In this document: piece after piece, positions 1 through 10,683 of the stretch
Layout: each line of letters opens with the position of its first letter
Position numbering within the stretch: position 1 is the first letter of the stretch
From: Spisula solida
Taxonomy: Eukaryota > Mollusca > Bivalvia > Venerida > Mactridae
Assembly (NCBI GenBank): GCA_947247005.1
Contig: OX365952.1
Location: 46,976,722-47,040,721 of the forward strand
Direction of reading: 5' to 3'
Length of the DNA: 64,000 nucleotides
Notes under the pieces: model-generated
Seen by the model: only the letters and a program-made list of their open reading frames with translations
Databases searched by the model: none
What the model was told of the DNA's origin: nothing
Made by a program: the position numbers and the translations under genes

Positions 1-780
1 ATTCTTTTGCTGATGTCGGTCAGTCTGTGAACCAAATGGGTTCTGATCAATAACACAAGAATGCTTCAACAATGGATTTTTGTCATGGCAAGGTGATGAC
101 CAACCACTGTTATTGCTGTATCAGTAGGTCAAAGGGCGAGTGCATCGAAGGAGCATTTCTGTTGGAGCTTTGTTCAAAACACTATTGTGACAAGTTGGTC
201 AGACTGTTTGTCTTGGTGAAATATAGATCAAAATAGAATATAAGCCACCCAAGGTAAAAGTTTTAAGACACAAGGTCAAATTATAGGAAAAACTTGTGGA
301 AGCTACTACCTTAAATATTCGCAGGATTTTAACCTGCTTCATCTATGACAGGGTTCCACAGTCAGGGAAAAGGCAGGAAAACAAGTTTTTCAAGGTCACA
401 AAAATTCTGGTAATTTTAGAATTAGGGAAATCTAGAAATTGAGCAAAATTTAAGTCAGGGAATTTTTCATTGAAGCATTCGATAAGTAGAAAATACCTAA
501 GAATGGTAAAAGTCCTCGCTCGCTATGCTCACTCAAAATAATTCTAAGTTATGATAGCTTTCTGTCATTCAACAGCCTTAAAATCTGCTGCCTTGAACTT
601 TTTTGTACCATATAAAGCAAATTTTGCCTCCTTTTCTCTGTTTATTGCCATATTTTGCTCTAACAAAAAGATGCTGACAGCAGCAGCTGTGTAGCCCGAC
701 CACCCTAAAGAGTAAACTGCTCTGTTGTCAGGGAAAAGTTGTGGGAACCCTGTATGAGGTATTTGGATTTAACTAAGGTC
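1..780. other. Non-coding sequence at left edge, probably within PIGS
   Basis: No exon could be supported here. Because the PIGS exon at 2044 opens with a splice acceptor, this stretch probably lies in an upstream PIGS intron. The first 240 bases have the phrasing of molluscan interspersed repeats (cagtctgtgaaccaaatggg and later runs), loosely like the repeat at 9513-9740, but no clean boundaries are visible. Confidence 0.35.
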
Positions 781-1375
781 AAATTTAGCAAGGTCCGTCT
801 GTCCGTCCGTCAACAATTGGGTTGTGTCCTCGCTACAGGTCACAATTTTGGCCTAATCTTTATGAAACTTGGTCACAATGATCCTGTCAACAAAATCTAG
901 GCCAAGTTCAATTTCGGGTCATCTGGGGTCAAAAACAAGGTCACAATGTCAATTGACATTTTCCTGAGGGTCGTGGGTTCAAACCCCACTGGAACCATAA
1001 TTTTTATTTTTTTAAGTGTTTAGGTATTGTTTTGTCTTTATAGCATGTATTTGTACAGTTATATGGAGGAAAATGTATGTTCCAATATATTTTGTTTAAA
1101 TTATAGGTCAGATCATAAAAAAAACGCTGTGTAGTCACCAGAGGTCACAATCTTTATGAAATTTGGTCCTAATGATCATCACAACACAATCTAGGTTATG
1201 TTTGATATTAATTAAGTCATCTGGGGTCAAAAGCTAGGTCACATGGTCAAATCATAAAAAACTTGCAATAGAGGCTGAATTTCCTTTTATTCAGAAAATG
1301 TGTAGGGTCACCATAGGGGTGTGCATGCACTAGTACGACAGGTGAGCGACCTAGGGCCCTTTGGGCCCTCTTGTT
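781..1375 (+). mobile_element. HINE-A element, 5'-truncated or degraded copy
   Basis: It carries a CCGT-type microsatellite stub (gtccgtctgtccgtccgtc), two or three diverged copies of the core seen at 3943-5180 (gaggtcacaattt, aatctaggtc, ggtcaaaaac), and the same 3' end. That end is an AGGGCCC-TTT-GGGCCCT hairpin at 1353-1369 followed by CTTGTT. It lacks the 5' AGCTCACC hairpin. Residues from about 957 to 1095 do not match the core and look like a separate insertion. Confidence 0.7.
957..1095 (+). mobile_element. Possible truncated tRNA-derived SINE nested in HINE-A
   Basis: The block interrupts the HINE-A core and begins with a segment resembling a tRNA T-arm / Pol III B box (gggttcaaaccccactgg, B-box-like GGTTCAAACCC at about 978), followed by an A/T-rich stretch. 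No A box is visible, so if it is a SINE it is 5'-truncated. Boundaries are approximate. Confidence 0.3.
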
Positions 1376-1692
1376 TGATATAATGACCATATTTGGTAAC
1401 ATTTTAAAAAAGGTTACCATATTTTTGAAATAATGGCCTTGAAGAATGATTAGTATTTCTAGTAGTTTTAATGTTTGAGTTGAATCTCAAACAGCTTGAA
1501 GACATTTGTCAATTATATCTTTCTGTCACCATCTATGATCAATAAACGCTGAAAATATTTCATATTCTTTGAAGAAACCCATCCCATTCATCTTCGCTGT
1601 ACTAATTATATTAACAGTGATTTTGGTGCTGAATATGGGCACACCTAATAGCAAAAATAACCTCAATTTTCCCTGCAATAATCGTTTGTCAT

Positions 1693-1845
1693 CAGGAGTT
1701 TTACTGTTCCGAAATAATCCTGAAATCTGGATTTGCTGAATTTGAATTACATTGTTGTTTTGGTGTAGGGATGTGTGCTAATGGCATCCAAAATAGTCTT
1801 CAGCTTAATTTCATGATTGAGCATTATGCCGCAGTAGAATACCTG
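1693..1845 (-). mobile_element. MITE family M1, copy 1
   Basis: Diverged short copy of family M1. Read on the minus strand it starts caggtattctactg.ggcataatg, matching the copies at 39474 and 63937. Its plus-strand start (gttttactgttccgaaataa) matches the opposite end of the family. It lies in a PIGS intron. Confidence 0.55.
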
Positions 1846-2043
1846 ATTAATAATAATGATGCATATTTTCCCGATTTGGTTCCGAGAGGTTTTAATTAAC
1901 AGTTGAACAAAGCAAAATATTAACAATAATCAAAATGTCTTATTTCATTTTCCCAATTCACTAAAACAATTCCAATTTTTGGGGTACATGAACTTCCATT
2001 ATTTTGATAAAATAATCACGGGCTATGGCTCTGTTACTTTCAG

Positions 2044-5000
2044 GAATTAGACAGCTGGTTACGCTGTCGGTGTATTGAAAACTTGGCAACATCATCAGCA
2101 ACATTACAGTCACTTGCTCAACTTCTTGGAAAAATCAGTAATATTGTCATTAATGATGATATTGGAAATGAGGTATGACTTCAAAATTATTAAAATTTAC
2201 TAAATTTTTATGGTAATCACAATTCTGCAGTTCAAAAAGTTAGGGAATTTTGACTGTTGGTTGTCTCTACTAAACTGTTGTTTTTTCACAGACATGTTTA
2301 TAGTATAATTATATTGGAGTTAGATATAAGTTTTCGTGGATTAGCCTGGTCGATCTTCAAATTTAATAGTTTTCAAAAATCATGGACAATTTGGAATTGT
2401 AGTTCACCGTCCCAAATTCTAATTCGAGTGGAATTGGGGATAACAGGTCTGAACTCACTATGCTTGTTCATGGATTTTGTTGTATATTCCAAATTTCCCA
2501 TTTCAGCTTTTTCTTTAATGTTTACCTGCAAGAAATTTACCATTATATTTTAATCCAGGTATTTAACACTGTTGAAGAAAAGTCATGTATATCACACTCA
2601 ATATGAAATAATTACAACAGTAAATCACTTAGGTGGTCGTAGCTATTTATTCTCCAACACAAAATCACTATGATATAACTCCAGAATGTATTAGAATGTT
2701 ATTTTCTTTAAAATTTTCACTGCTGACATTCGAACCAGCCATCGCCATCTTGCTACATCATTTCCATCAAAAGGTATTACAAATAGGATCATTGTTTCAA
2801 TTGGTATGGGACTTCGGTATTGGTTCTGTTACTTGTTTGACGTATTGTATGGTATGGACTATAGATTGTAGTGATTACTTTTTATCACATAAAAACCGTG
2901 ATCTTCCATGTGAGAACAAATGACGGAACAATATTCTCCAACACGTGTAATAACAAATGGGGCGACGTCACCAGCCTTTCGGTGTGTAAATGTAACATTG
3001 TCGGCTTTAATTTATTATTTCTGATGTTGTTTTGACTCGGTAACTATGGTAATGTGATAAAATGAATCCACCTTGTTGTCTTTGGGATGATCATGTTTAA
3101 AACTCGTTGCGAAAACAAATTATTAACTTGCCAAAGGCTCATTTAATGTGTCGTGTTTTCTAGACTCGTTTTAAGAAATGTTGATCTCCAAAGACAACTG
3201 ATGACGGATCCTATATATACATTGTAGGTACACCAAGCTGTAGCTTCCATGCAGGAATCCATGCAGATGTTATCAGGTGGTTATTTGCTAGAAGCATATC
3301 AACATTCTAAAAGTGCTATACAGGCTTCAGGTACTTCAGAATTACTATAGTCTAAACAAATTAACCTGGCCCTCATCTCCCGAACCATCTCAAGTAGAAA
3401 TCTCATCTCAATTTGAGATTTTGCTCAAAACAGAGTCTGAATTTTAGATAGGTCAGAAGTTCTTGACTTTGACCTTTTACTGTAATAAACTCAGACTAGT
3501 GTCTGTTTTGTGATGGCAATTTTTAATCCAACCTATCATGGATATTACAGATGAATGACAATATTTTAGATGAGATATAGCTCAGATTGAGATGTTTCGG
3601 GAGATCGGGGGTCCTCGACCTTTATGCATGATTATAGTACAAGCTTTTTGTGGAATGTATCAGTCTCTGTAAGAAAGTTGTACCTTGCGGGAAATTAAGA
3701 TAAGTGTCTATTGTACACCTCATACATATGCATTGTATTCCCTGCTTATGAAAACAAATGCCAGTATTCAATTTTAGAAAATAACTGTTATGTTTTATGT
3801 GCTCGGTTGGTTCAGTTGGGCATTGTGCCTTGTATGTTTTTAGCTCACCTGTCACAAAGTGACAGAGTGAGCTTTTGTGATCACTCTTCGTCCGTCCGTC
3901 TGTCCGTCCGTCCGTCGTCCGTCAACAATTGGCTTGTGTAGACACTAGAGGTCACAATTTGAGCCTAATCTTTATGAAACTTGGTCACAATGATTATCTC
4001 AACAAAATCTAGGCCAAGTTCGATATTGGGTCATCTGGGGTCAAAAACTAGGTCACTAGGTCAAATCAAAGAAAAACCTTGTGTAGTCACTAGAGGTCAC
4101 AATTTTGACTTAATCTTTATGAAACTTTATCACAATGATCATCCTAACAAAATCTAGGTCAAGTTCGATATTGGGTCATCAGGGGTCAAAAACTAGGTCA
4201 CAAGGTCAAATCATAGAAAAACCTTGTGTAGTCACTAGAGGTCACAATTTTGACCTAGTCTTTATGAAACTTGGTCACAATGATCATCTCAACAAAATCT
4301 AGGTCAAGTTCGATATTGGGTCATCCGGGGTCAAAAACTAGGTCACAAGGTCAAATCATAGATAAACCTTGTGTAGTCACTAGAGGTCACAATTTTGGTC
4401 TAATCTTTATGAGACTTGGTCACAATGATCATCGCAATAAAATCTAGGTCAAGTTTGATAATGGGTCATCTGGGGTCAAAAACTAGGTCACAAGGTCAAA
4501 TCATAGAAAAACCTTGTGTAGTCACTAGAGGTCACAGTTTTAGCATAATCTTTACGAAACTTTGTCACAATGATCTACACAACCAAATCTAGGTCAAGTT
4601 TGATATTGGGTCATCAGGGGTCAAAAACTAGGTCACAAGATCAAATCATAGAAAAACCTTGTGTAGTCACTAGAGGTCCCAGTTTTGGCCTGATCTTTAC
4701 GAAACTTAGTCACAATGATCATAACAACAAAATCTAGGTCGAGTTCGATAATGGGTCATCTGGGGTCAAAAACTAGGTCACAAGGTCAAATCATAGAAAT
4801 ACCTTGCGTAGTCACTAGAGGTCACAATTTTTGTCTAATCTTTATGAAACTCGGTCACAATGATCATCTAAAAAAAAATCTAGATCAAGTTCGATATTGG
4901 GTCATCTGGGGTCAAAAACTAGGTCACAAGGTCAAATAATAGAAAAACCTTGTGTAGTCACTAGAGGTCACAGTTTTGGCCTGATCTTTACGAAACTTGG

Positions 5001-6532
5001 TCACAATGATCATCTCAACACAATCTAGGTCAAATCCGATATTGGTTTATCTGGGGTCAAAAACTAGGTCATTAGGTCAAATATAAAAACCTTTTGTAGT
5101 CACTAGAGGTCACAATATTTGCCTAATCTGTATAAAACTTGGTCACAATGATCATCTTAACAAAATCTAGGTTAAATTCGACAGGTGAGCGACCTAGGGC
5201 CCTTTGGGCCCTCTTGTTAATGTTTTCTGTGCTCGGCTGGTTAAGTTGAGTGCTGCATTTCCTGTCTGACTTAATATTATCTTTTTGTGGACCAGGTACA
5301 AATGTACTGAATTCTCATTAAAATTGAATGATGATGTATTAGTTGAATTTTTATAGTTGAATTACGTTAAATTCAAAATAATCATGAAATTTTGCATACC
5401 ATAAAAAGTATTAGTTGCACTTTTGTATTGCAAGCAGTTTTAAAAATGAGAGAAATTTCAGAGAACAAAGTCTGAGACAAAACAGTGTGTAAAATATGGA
5501 AGGGGCTTGCCGCCATTATTAATGTTCATCATAAATGTTGATTATCATCCAAACAATAAATACTGAAAAATGCATTGAGCATTAATCATGGCGGGGAACC
5601 CCTTCCATAGAAAAGTATGACTAAAATTGACCTGTGACTTGAAAAATGTCTTCACCTGTCGCTGTGGAAAGCATGCATCCAACTGTTTGATACAATTCTG
5701 GGTTGATAAATGTGTGAACTATACTTAGATTTTGTGTTACCTGTTTGTGTAAGTCTAATGTTTTAACGTTATCTGTGTTATTTCAGAGAAAGCTTTCTTC
5801 GATCCATCATTGTTAGAATTGTTGTATTTTCCTGAGGATCAAAAGTAAGTGGTTTAAAGTTTTCTATAACATATAAAATTACCTATGCTACCATTTCAAA
5901 CTTAATTTATATTAAATTAAAACGATACTGTCCGTATCTTGGGTGGTGCTTGGTCATAAAGTTTTTATCAAGTTCAGAGGTGTCAATGTTCCTGGTTTAT
6001 CTGGAATTCCAGATTTATCTATTTTGACCAAATAAAAAGTTGTGTGAAGGAAATATCTCAAGAAATGACAAAGTTATGGTCAATTTAGTCTGCTCTGCAG
6101 GATTTTATTCAATACAAACTGAATTAAATATGGAAACAATGTGGTTAAAGGCGTCTTGTTTGGCAAAAATGGTCAGACACATATGATTTTCAGGATTTTT
6201 AATTTGACTCTGTTGGCACCCCTGCAAGTTAAAAATGTGTCTTAACATTACAAGGGTAAGGAATCTTAATCCTAAATGTTAATAATTTGATTTTGTGGAT
6301 TTTGGACTTTGTGGTCGAGTTCAACCATGAAAATCAACGAAAAATTGACCCCTGCAAAAAAATGCTCAGTGGGACCTAGGCTTTAATAATGTTGATTTAT
6401 GTTGAATTACATTTCTTTTTCAGATTTGCTATCTACATTCCACTCTTCTTACCAATCAGTTTCCCTGTACTGGCTTCATTATTGCAGTCATATAAATGGT
6501 ACAAAGGTCTCAAGAAACCAAAGAAAGAGTAG
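2044..6532 (+). CDS. PIGS: GPI transamidase component PIG-S, 3' four exons
   Basis: PIG-S is a subunit of the ER-membrane GPI transamidase, which attaches GPI anchors to proteins. Four exons join in frame: 2044-2172, 3228-3330, 5787-5844 and 6424-6532 (stop TAG 6530-6532), with AG acceptors and GT donors at every junction. They encode about 132 C-terminal residues. Recognisable stretches are [18 protein letters not shown] in the first exon, [20 protein letters not shown] across exons three and four, and a final hydrophobic segment [16 protein letters not shown] followed by a lysine-rich tail (KGLKKPKKE). This is the C-terminal transmembrane helix and cytosolic tail expected of the family. The family is about 550 aa long, so most of the gene lies upstream of 2044, outside the window or unrecognised. 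Introns contain HINE and MITE insertions. I am confident of the identity from the C-terminal signature. Confidence 0.9.
3367..3611. mobile_element. MITE family M3, copy 1
   Basis: The element has inverted ends: ccctcatctcccgaaccatc on the left, and gagatgtttcgggagatcgg on the right. The inside is rich in self-complementary 'atctcatctcaatttgagat' motifs. Related copies are at 18951-19175 and 51851-52080. Inside a PIGS intron. Confidence 0.65.
3795..5275. repeat. Repeat R1 (tandem ~52-bp units) split by a HINE insertion
   Basis: R1 units read tgtgctcggttggttcagtt... and tgtgctcggctggttaagtt.... In this copy the first unit ends at 3841 and the second resumes at about 5219, with HINE-A between them. 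Uninterrupted copies are at 21088-21206 and, reversed, at 23463-23560. They show the two units joined through a short T-rich stretch. Confidence 0.7.
3841..5218 (+). mobile_element. HINE-A, full-length non-autonomous rolling-circle-like element
   Basis: Layout: a 5' hairpin (AGCTCACCTGTCAC paired with gtgacagagtgagct, 3842-3873); a CCGT microsatellite (3890-3922); about nine tandem copies of a ~145-bp core (the motif cactagag recurs at 3943, 4089, 4233, 4378, 4523, 4668, 4813, 4959 and 5101); and a 3' hairpin AGGGCCC-TTT-GGGCCCT at 5196-5212 followed by CTTGTT. There is no coding capacity and no clear target-site duplication. Microsatellite plus tandem core plus 3' palindrome is the layout known for bivalve pearl elements and Helentron-associated HINEs. 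Assignment to that class is by architecture only. It sits in the PIGS intron between exons at 3228 and 5787. Confidence 0.75.
5975..6234 (+). mobile_element. MITE family M2, copy 1
   Basis: A ~260-bp element with ends caGaGGTGTCAATgttcc and tgttggcacccctg, diverged from the inverted terminal sequence CAGGGGTGTCAA. The interior (atatctcaagaaatgacaaagtt, ggattttattcaatac) is shared with 6637-6897 and, reversed, with 45694-45963. In the last PIGS intron. Confidence 0.7.
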
Positions 6533-6576
6533 ACACATACATGTATATATATATATTGGTCACATGGTGCAACCAT

Positions 6577-7101
6577 CAGGGGTCCTACAATTTTGAAATA
6601 ATCAAGAAATCAGGATTTGCTGCACTAGAAAGATTACAGGGGTGTCAATATTCCGGATTTCTTCGACATTCCGGATTGATTAATCCTAAAATAACTATGA
6701 TTTTGGCCAAAAAAACTTATTTGATGAAAATATCTCAAGAAATGGCAAAGTTATGGTCAATTTAATCTGCTCTGAAGGATTGAAGGATTTTATTCAATAT
6801 AAATTGAGTTGAATATAGTTGAAACAATGTGGTTGAAGGCCTTTTGTTTGGCAAAATTATTTTCAGGATCTTTAATTTAACTCTGTTGACACCCCTGAAA
6901 GAATGAACGTTTGAAAGTTATTTGATTAAAAAATATCAAGTAATGACTGAGTTATGATCATTTAACATTTCAAATGCAGAACTTTACGACTTGAACAATG
7001 TTTGAAACATAGTTTCGGTGTGAGGATGTGTTCTAATAGTATGCAAAGCAGACTTGCGTCTTATTTTCAGGATTTGGCATTATGCCTCAGTAGAACCCCT
7101 G
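6577..7101 (+). mobile_element. MITE family M1, copy 2, interrupted by an M2 element
   Basis: The left end caggggtcctacaattttga (6577) and right end gcctcagtagaacccctg (to 7101) are inverted relatives of the other M1 copies. The middle contains a complete M2 element (6637-6897). The M1 body resumes afterwards with tgtgaggatgtgttctaata and gcaaagcagacttgcgtct. Since it begins 45 bp after the PIGS stop codon, it probably forms part of the PIGS 3' UTR or terminator region. Confidence 0.65.
6637..6897 (+). mobile_element. MITE family M2, copy 2, nested in M1
   Basis: Ends CAGGGGTGTCAATATTCCGG and GTTGACACCCCTG form short terminal inverted repeats. The interior shares long runs with the copy at 5975-6234. 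No clean target-site duplication was found. Confidence 0.7.
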
Positions 7102-7219
7102 AACCATTAATCTGCGACCGCAATATTCTAGCACTGAAGGAATATAATATTTACACTATCACAAGGTTGTGCTGTTATTGGCTTGTGTGAGACAGATAGA
7201 TTTATGTACTGGCACTACA

Positions 7220-7298
7220 CACAGGTAACTGTATCATTGATAAAAAGTAAAAAAATTATGATAAAATTTACTCTTTATCAATGATACAGTTACCTGTG
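7220..7298. repeat. Palindrome, 32-bp arms
   Basis: Left arm 7220-7251 (cacaggtaactgtatcattg...) and right arm 7267-7298 (...caatgatacagttacctgtg) are reverse complements with one mismatch, around a 15-nt A/T spacer. The DNA or RNA could form a long hairpin. No element boundaries were recognised around it. Confidence 0.85.
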
Positions 7299-8011
7299 GT
7301 ACTACGTGGATTGTGTATTATTCACTTATTGGAGTTTAGATTGAGATATGTGTCTACATCTGTACACCAGGATACTTCTACAAGAAACAAACAAATCAGA
7401 GGATCTAAGTTAGTTAGGGCCAATGTACTTTTTTTACCAAGGAATTTTTACGCCTCTCATTGAGAGTCCAAGTCTCTGTTTACTGATGTAGAGTTTGGTT
7501 GCTGTGTGTGTTTTCATTGACCCCCCAGTAAAGTTATGTTGGTGAGTTAGAGATCAGACTATTCCAGATAATTTTATAAATAGAAATTGATCATAAACAA
7601 GCGGGACACAATATCTATTGTCTATTGTTTATTGTACACAGTCTGTTATAGTAACATGTATCTATCACACCCATTGTTTCAAACATGAAATGTACAATAT
7701 CACTGTCATTGTTGTATCAAATGATCTACAAGTCTTTCTAATGTATTGAAAATATTCTATTTGTCAGCCTAGCTGACAGAAATGTACCAAGACATTATGA
7801 AACTCACAATTATTTATAGTAACTTTTCGTAAAGTATTTACCTCCCCCCCCCATAATAGAAGTGGGGGTATATTGCTTTGCTTGTTTGTGTTTGTCTATT
7901 GGTAGACTGCAGGGCTTTCTCTGTGTTAGGTGACTAGGGCCGAGGAAATTTCGTGTTGTTTGAAGGCTTAGGGGGGATTTTATATAATAATAAAAACAGT
8001 AATACTGTTCA
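7299..8011. other. Intergenic sequence, no gene seen
   Basis: No supported coding exon. At 7840-7930 there is a stub related to the repeat at 9513-9740 (a C-run/G-run hairpin followed by tatattgctttgcttg). The remainder is unassigned. Confidence 0.4.
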
Positions 8012-8524
8012 GTTTTTAGCTTGATGAAATCTAGGTCATGTTTGAAATTGGGATCAAAAACTAGGTCAAAAGGTCAAATAATAGGAAAACCTTGTTAACA
8101 CTCTGGAGTCCACATTTTTGCTTCAATCTTCACAAAGTTTGTTCAAAATGTTTATCTTGATGACCTTAAGGTCAAGTTTGAAGTTGGGTTATGTGGGGTT
8201 AAAAACTAGGTTGATGGGTCAAATAATAGAAAAACCTTACTAACACTCTCGAGGCCACATGTTTGCTTTAATCTTCATCAACTTTGGTCAAAATGTTTAT
8301 CGTGATGACCTTAAGGTCACTTTCGAAGTTGGGTCATGTGGGGTAAAAAACTATTTCAATGTGTCAAATAATAGCAAAACCTTGTTAACACTCTGAAAGG
8401 CCACATTTTTGCTTTTACCTTCATTAAGTTTAGTCAAAATGTTTATCTTGAAGACCTTAAGGTCAAGTTTAAAGTTTGACCATGTTTAGCAGGTGAGCGC
8501 CACAGGATCTAAGATCCTCTTGTT
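8012..8524 (+). mobile_element. HINE-B element, 5'-truncated
   Basis: About three and a half core units marked by aaaatgtttatcttgatgac / ttaaggtcaagtt / ggtcaaataatag, and a 3' hairpin AGGATC-TAA-GATCCT (8504-8518) followed by CTTGTT. The core is related to, but clearly distinct from, HINE-A. No 5' hairpin or microsatellite is present. Confidence 0.65.
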
Positions 8525-8912
8525 TTATAGATTTTCTTAAATGGTATTGACATTAACATATACATCTTGAAAGGATTTTGAGGGTTGGGATATAGATCTA
8601 CATGATGTAAAAAAACAAAATTGAGGGGAATTTTTTTAGAAAGCAGGGAAAAAGTATGTTTTATAGGGGAGTGATGCCGAATTTCAGCCACAAAAATATA
8701 GATTGAGAGCCCTGCAGACCTAATCATCTTGTTAAAATACCATCTGTGCAATTTGTTTTATACGTTTTTGACAGCTTGTACATAATGTCAATATTTTTGT
8801 AATAAATTTTTTTTTATAATAGTATAATTGTGCTCCTTAGCCTTTTTATTGTGCATTTTGTTCATTATTTCACAAATTGTTGATAGTCCATCCTGTTTTT
8901 GTTTTGCATTTT

Positions 8913-9390
8913 TAGCTCACCTGCTACAAAGTGGCAAGGTGAGCTTTTGTGATTGTTTTTTGTCCGTTGTCAGTCTGTCCGTCTTTTGCTTTGATCTTCA
9001 TCAAACTTGGTCAGTAGTTGTACCTCAATGAAATCTAGGTCAAGTTCGAAGTTGGGTCATGTGGGGTCAAAAACTAGGTCAAAAGGTCAAATAATAGGAA
9101 AACCTGGTTAACACTCTTGAGGCCATATTTTTGCTTTATTCTTTATCAACTTTGGTCAAAATGTTTGTCTTGATGACCTTTAGGTCACATTTGAAATTGG
9201 GTCATGTGGGGTCAAATACTAGGTCATTTTGTCAAATAATAGCAAAACCTTGTAAATACTCTGGAGGCCACATTTTTGCTTTAACTTTCATCAAGTTTTT
9301 CAAAATGTTTATCTTGATGACCTTAAGGTCAAGTTCAAAGTTTGACCATGTTTAGCAGGTGAGCGCCCCAGGATCTATGATCTTCTTGTT
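8913..9390 (+). mobile_element. HINE-B element, both ends present
   Basis: The 5' hairpin has arms AGCTCACCT and AGGTGAGCT (8914-8945). A short CCGT-like stretch (gtccgttgtcagtctgtccgtc), about two and a half core units and a 3' hairpin AGGATC-TAT-GATCTT (9370-9384, one G-T pair) before CTTGTT follow. This shows that families A and B share the 5' hairpin and the terminal CTTGTT. Confidence 0.7.
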
Positions 9391-9512
9391 ATTTATATTA
9401 GTTAACCACATTTAACTGAGACTCGTCAGACATGAACGAGCATAGGCTTGGAGTCTCATTTTAATGTGGTCACATTTATGTATATATGAATGTGTGTATG
9501 TGAGCCTGTTTT

Positions 9513-9740
9513 TATGCGCCCCATCTTTGATGAGGGAGTATATTGCTTTACACGTGTAGGTCGGTCTGTTGGTAAGTCAGTCGGTAGATCAAATGGTGTC
9601 CGTTCAATAACTCAAGAACGCTATGCCCTATGATCTTCAAACTTTACATGCAGGTTGGCCAGCTAGAGTAGATGAACCGTATTTATTTTGAGGTCTGTAG
9701 GTTGAAGGTCAAGGTCGCTGTGACCTTTAACATTAATGAC
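9513..9740 (+). mobile_element. HINE-like family D, 5' portion
   Basis: Starts atgcgccccatctttgatga followed by gggagtatattgctttacac; the C-run and G-run can pair. It continues with tcggtctgttggtaagtcag and ggtcaaggtcgctgtgacct. A relative is at 7840-7930. Both flanks carry a similar host phrase (aatgtgtgtatgtga.cctg at about 9488 and 9803). The 3' end was not found. Confidence 0.45.
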
Positions 9741-10419
9741 TATTTGGCTGCAATGGGGGCATACATGTTTTACATTACAAACATCTCATGTTTATACACA
9801 AATGTGTGTATGTGAACCTGTTTTCTCCACACAGTCAGTCCTGTGCTTTTTGAACACATGATTATTTCATTCAAGTAAAATTGCCAAGCTGGCGAATTCA
9901 CGGTAAGGAGGTCCAAATGTAACTTCTTGTCAACAAACCTTTACTCTGTTTGAATATCTAACACTTGTGTAATAACAGAAAATAATAAAAATATGAATTC
10001 ACACAAATGTTTTTCTTGATTTATTTATACTAACACATTTTATGACAAGTTCATGTATAGAATTCTTAACGAACCTTGAAAGATTGTGTACCACAAAATG
10101 GCTACATACGATTGTTGATCAAGAAATAGTAGGACTTTTCACAATTTCTGTTTTACAGTGCTGCTATGAAGAAAGTCATATCATTTCTTGGATACCCCAT
10201 GTATATAGGACCAGTCCTGTGAGAACGGTATAATTATGAGGACAGATATAACTGAGCTCTCCCAAGCATAAAACAGAATTAGAACAATATGGCACAAACA
10301 ATGGTTTGGTTACGATACACATCAAAACATTATAAGCAAAGAACTACCTAACTAATGTGAACCACATCAAATGAAAAAGTTTATTTTGTGAGGATGTCTG
10401 GTACATGCATACTATGATA
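9741..10419. other. Intergenic sequence, no gene seen
   Basis: No exon with family resemblance or paired splice sites was found. The longest open frame here (about 63 codons at 10042) has no recognisable features. Confidence 0.4.
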
Positions 10420-10683
10420 CAGGGCTGGTATTCACAAAGCATCTTAAGTGAAAACTTAAATATTTTGACTTAAGTCAATAATTTGTGCAGCTCATATTTC
10501 CCACAATTTGAAAAATTATCCATGTTTTCTTAGTGAATATAATAGCTATTTACACAATGCTTCAAAACTACGCAATATATTAAGCATGTTGATTTTCTTG
10601 CTTAGCTGATACACTTTAGAAAAATTAAGATTTTAAGAAATTTCTAAGTTTTCTGCTAAGATGCTTTGTGAATACCAGCCCTG
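10420..10683. mobile_element. MITE family M4, intact copy with 27-bp perfect TIRs
   Basis: 264 bp flanked by perfect 27-bp inverted repeats beginning CAGGGCTGGTATTCACAAAG. A target-site duplication is not obvious. A diverged second copy lies at 23949-24220 inside the BTB gene intron. Confidence 0.85.

Noticed and set aside
4715..4939. Open frame in the HINE-A core as a repeat protein gene
   Set aside because: It is a consequence of the tandem core lacking stops in one frame and is interrupted in other units.
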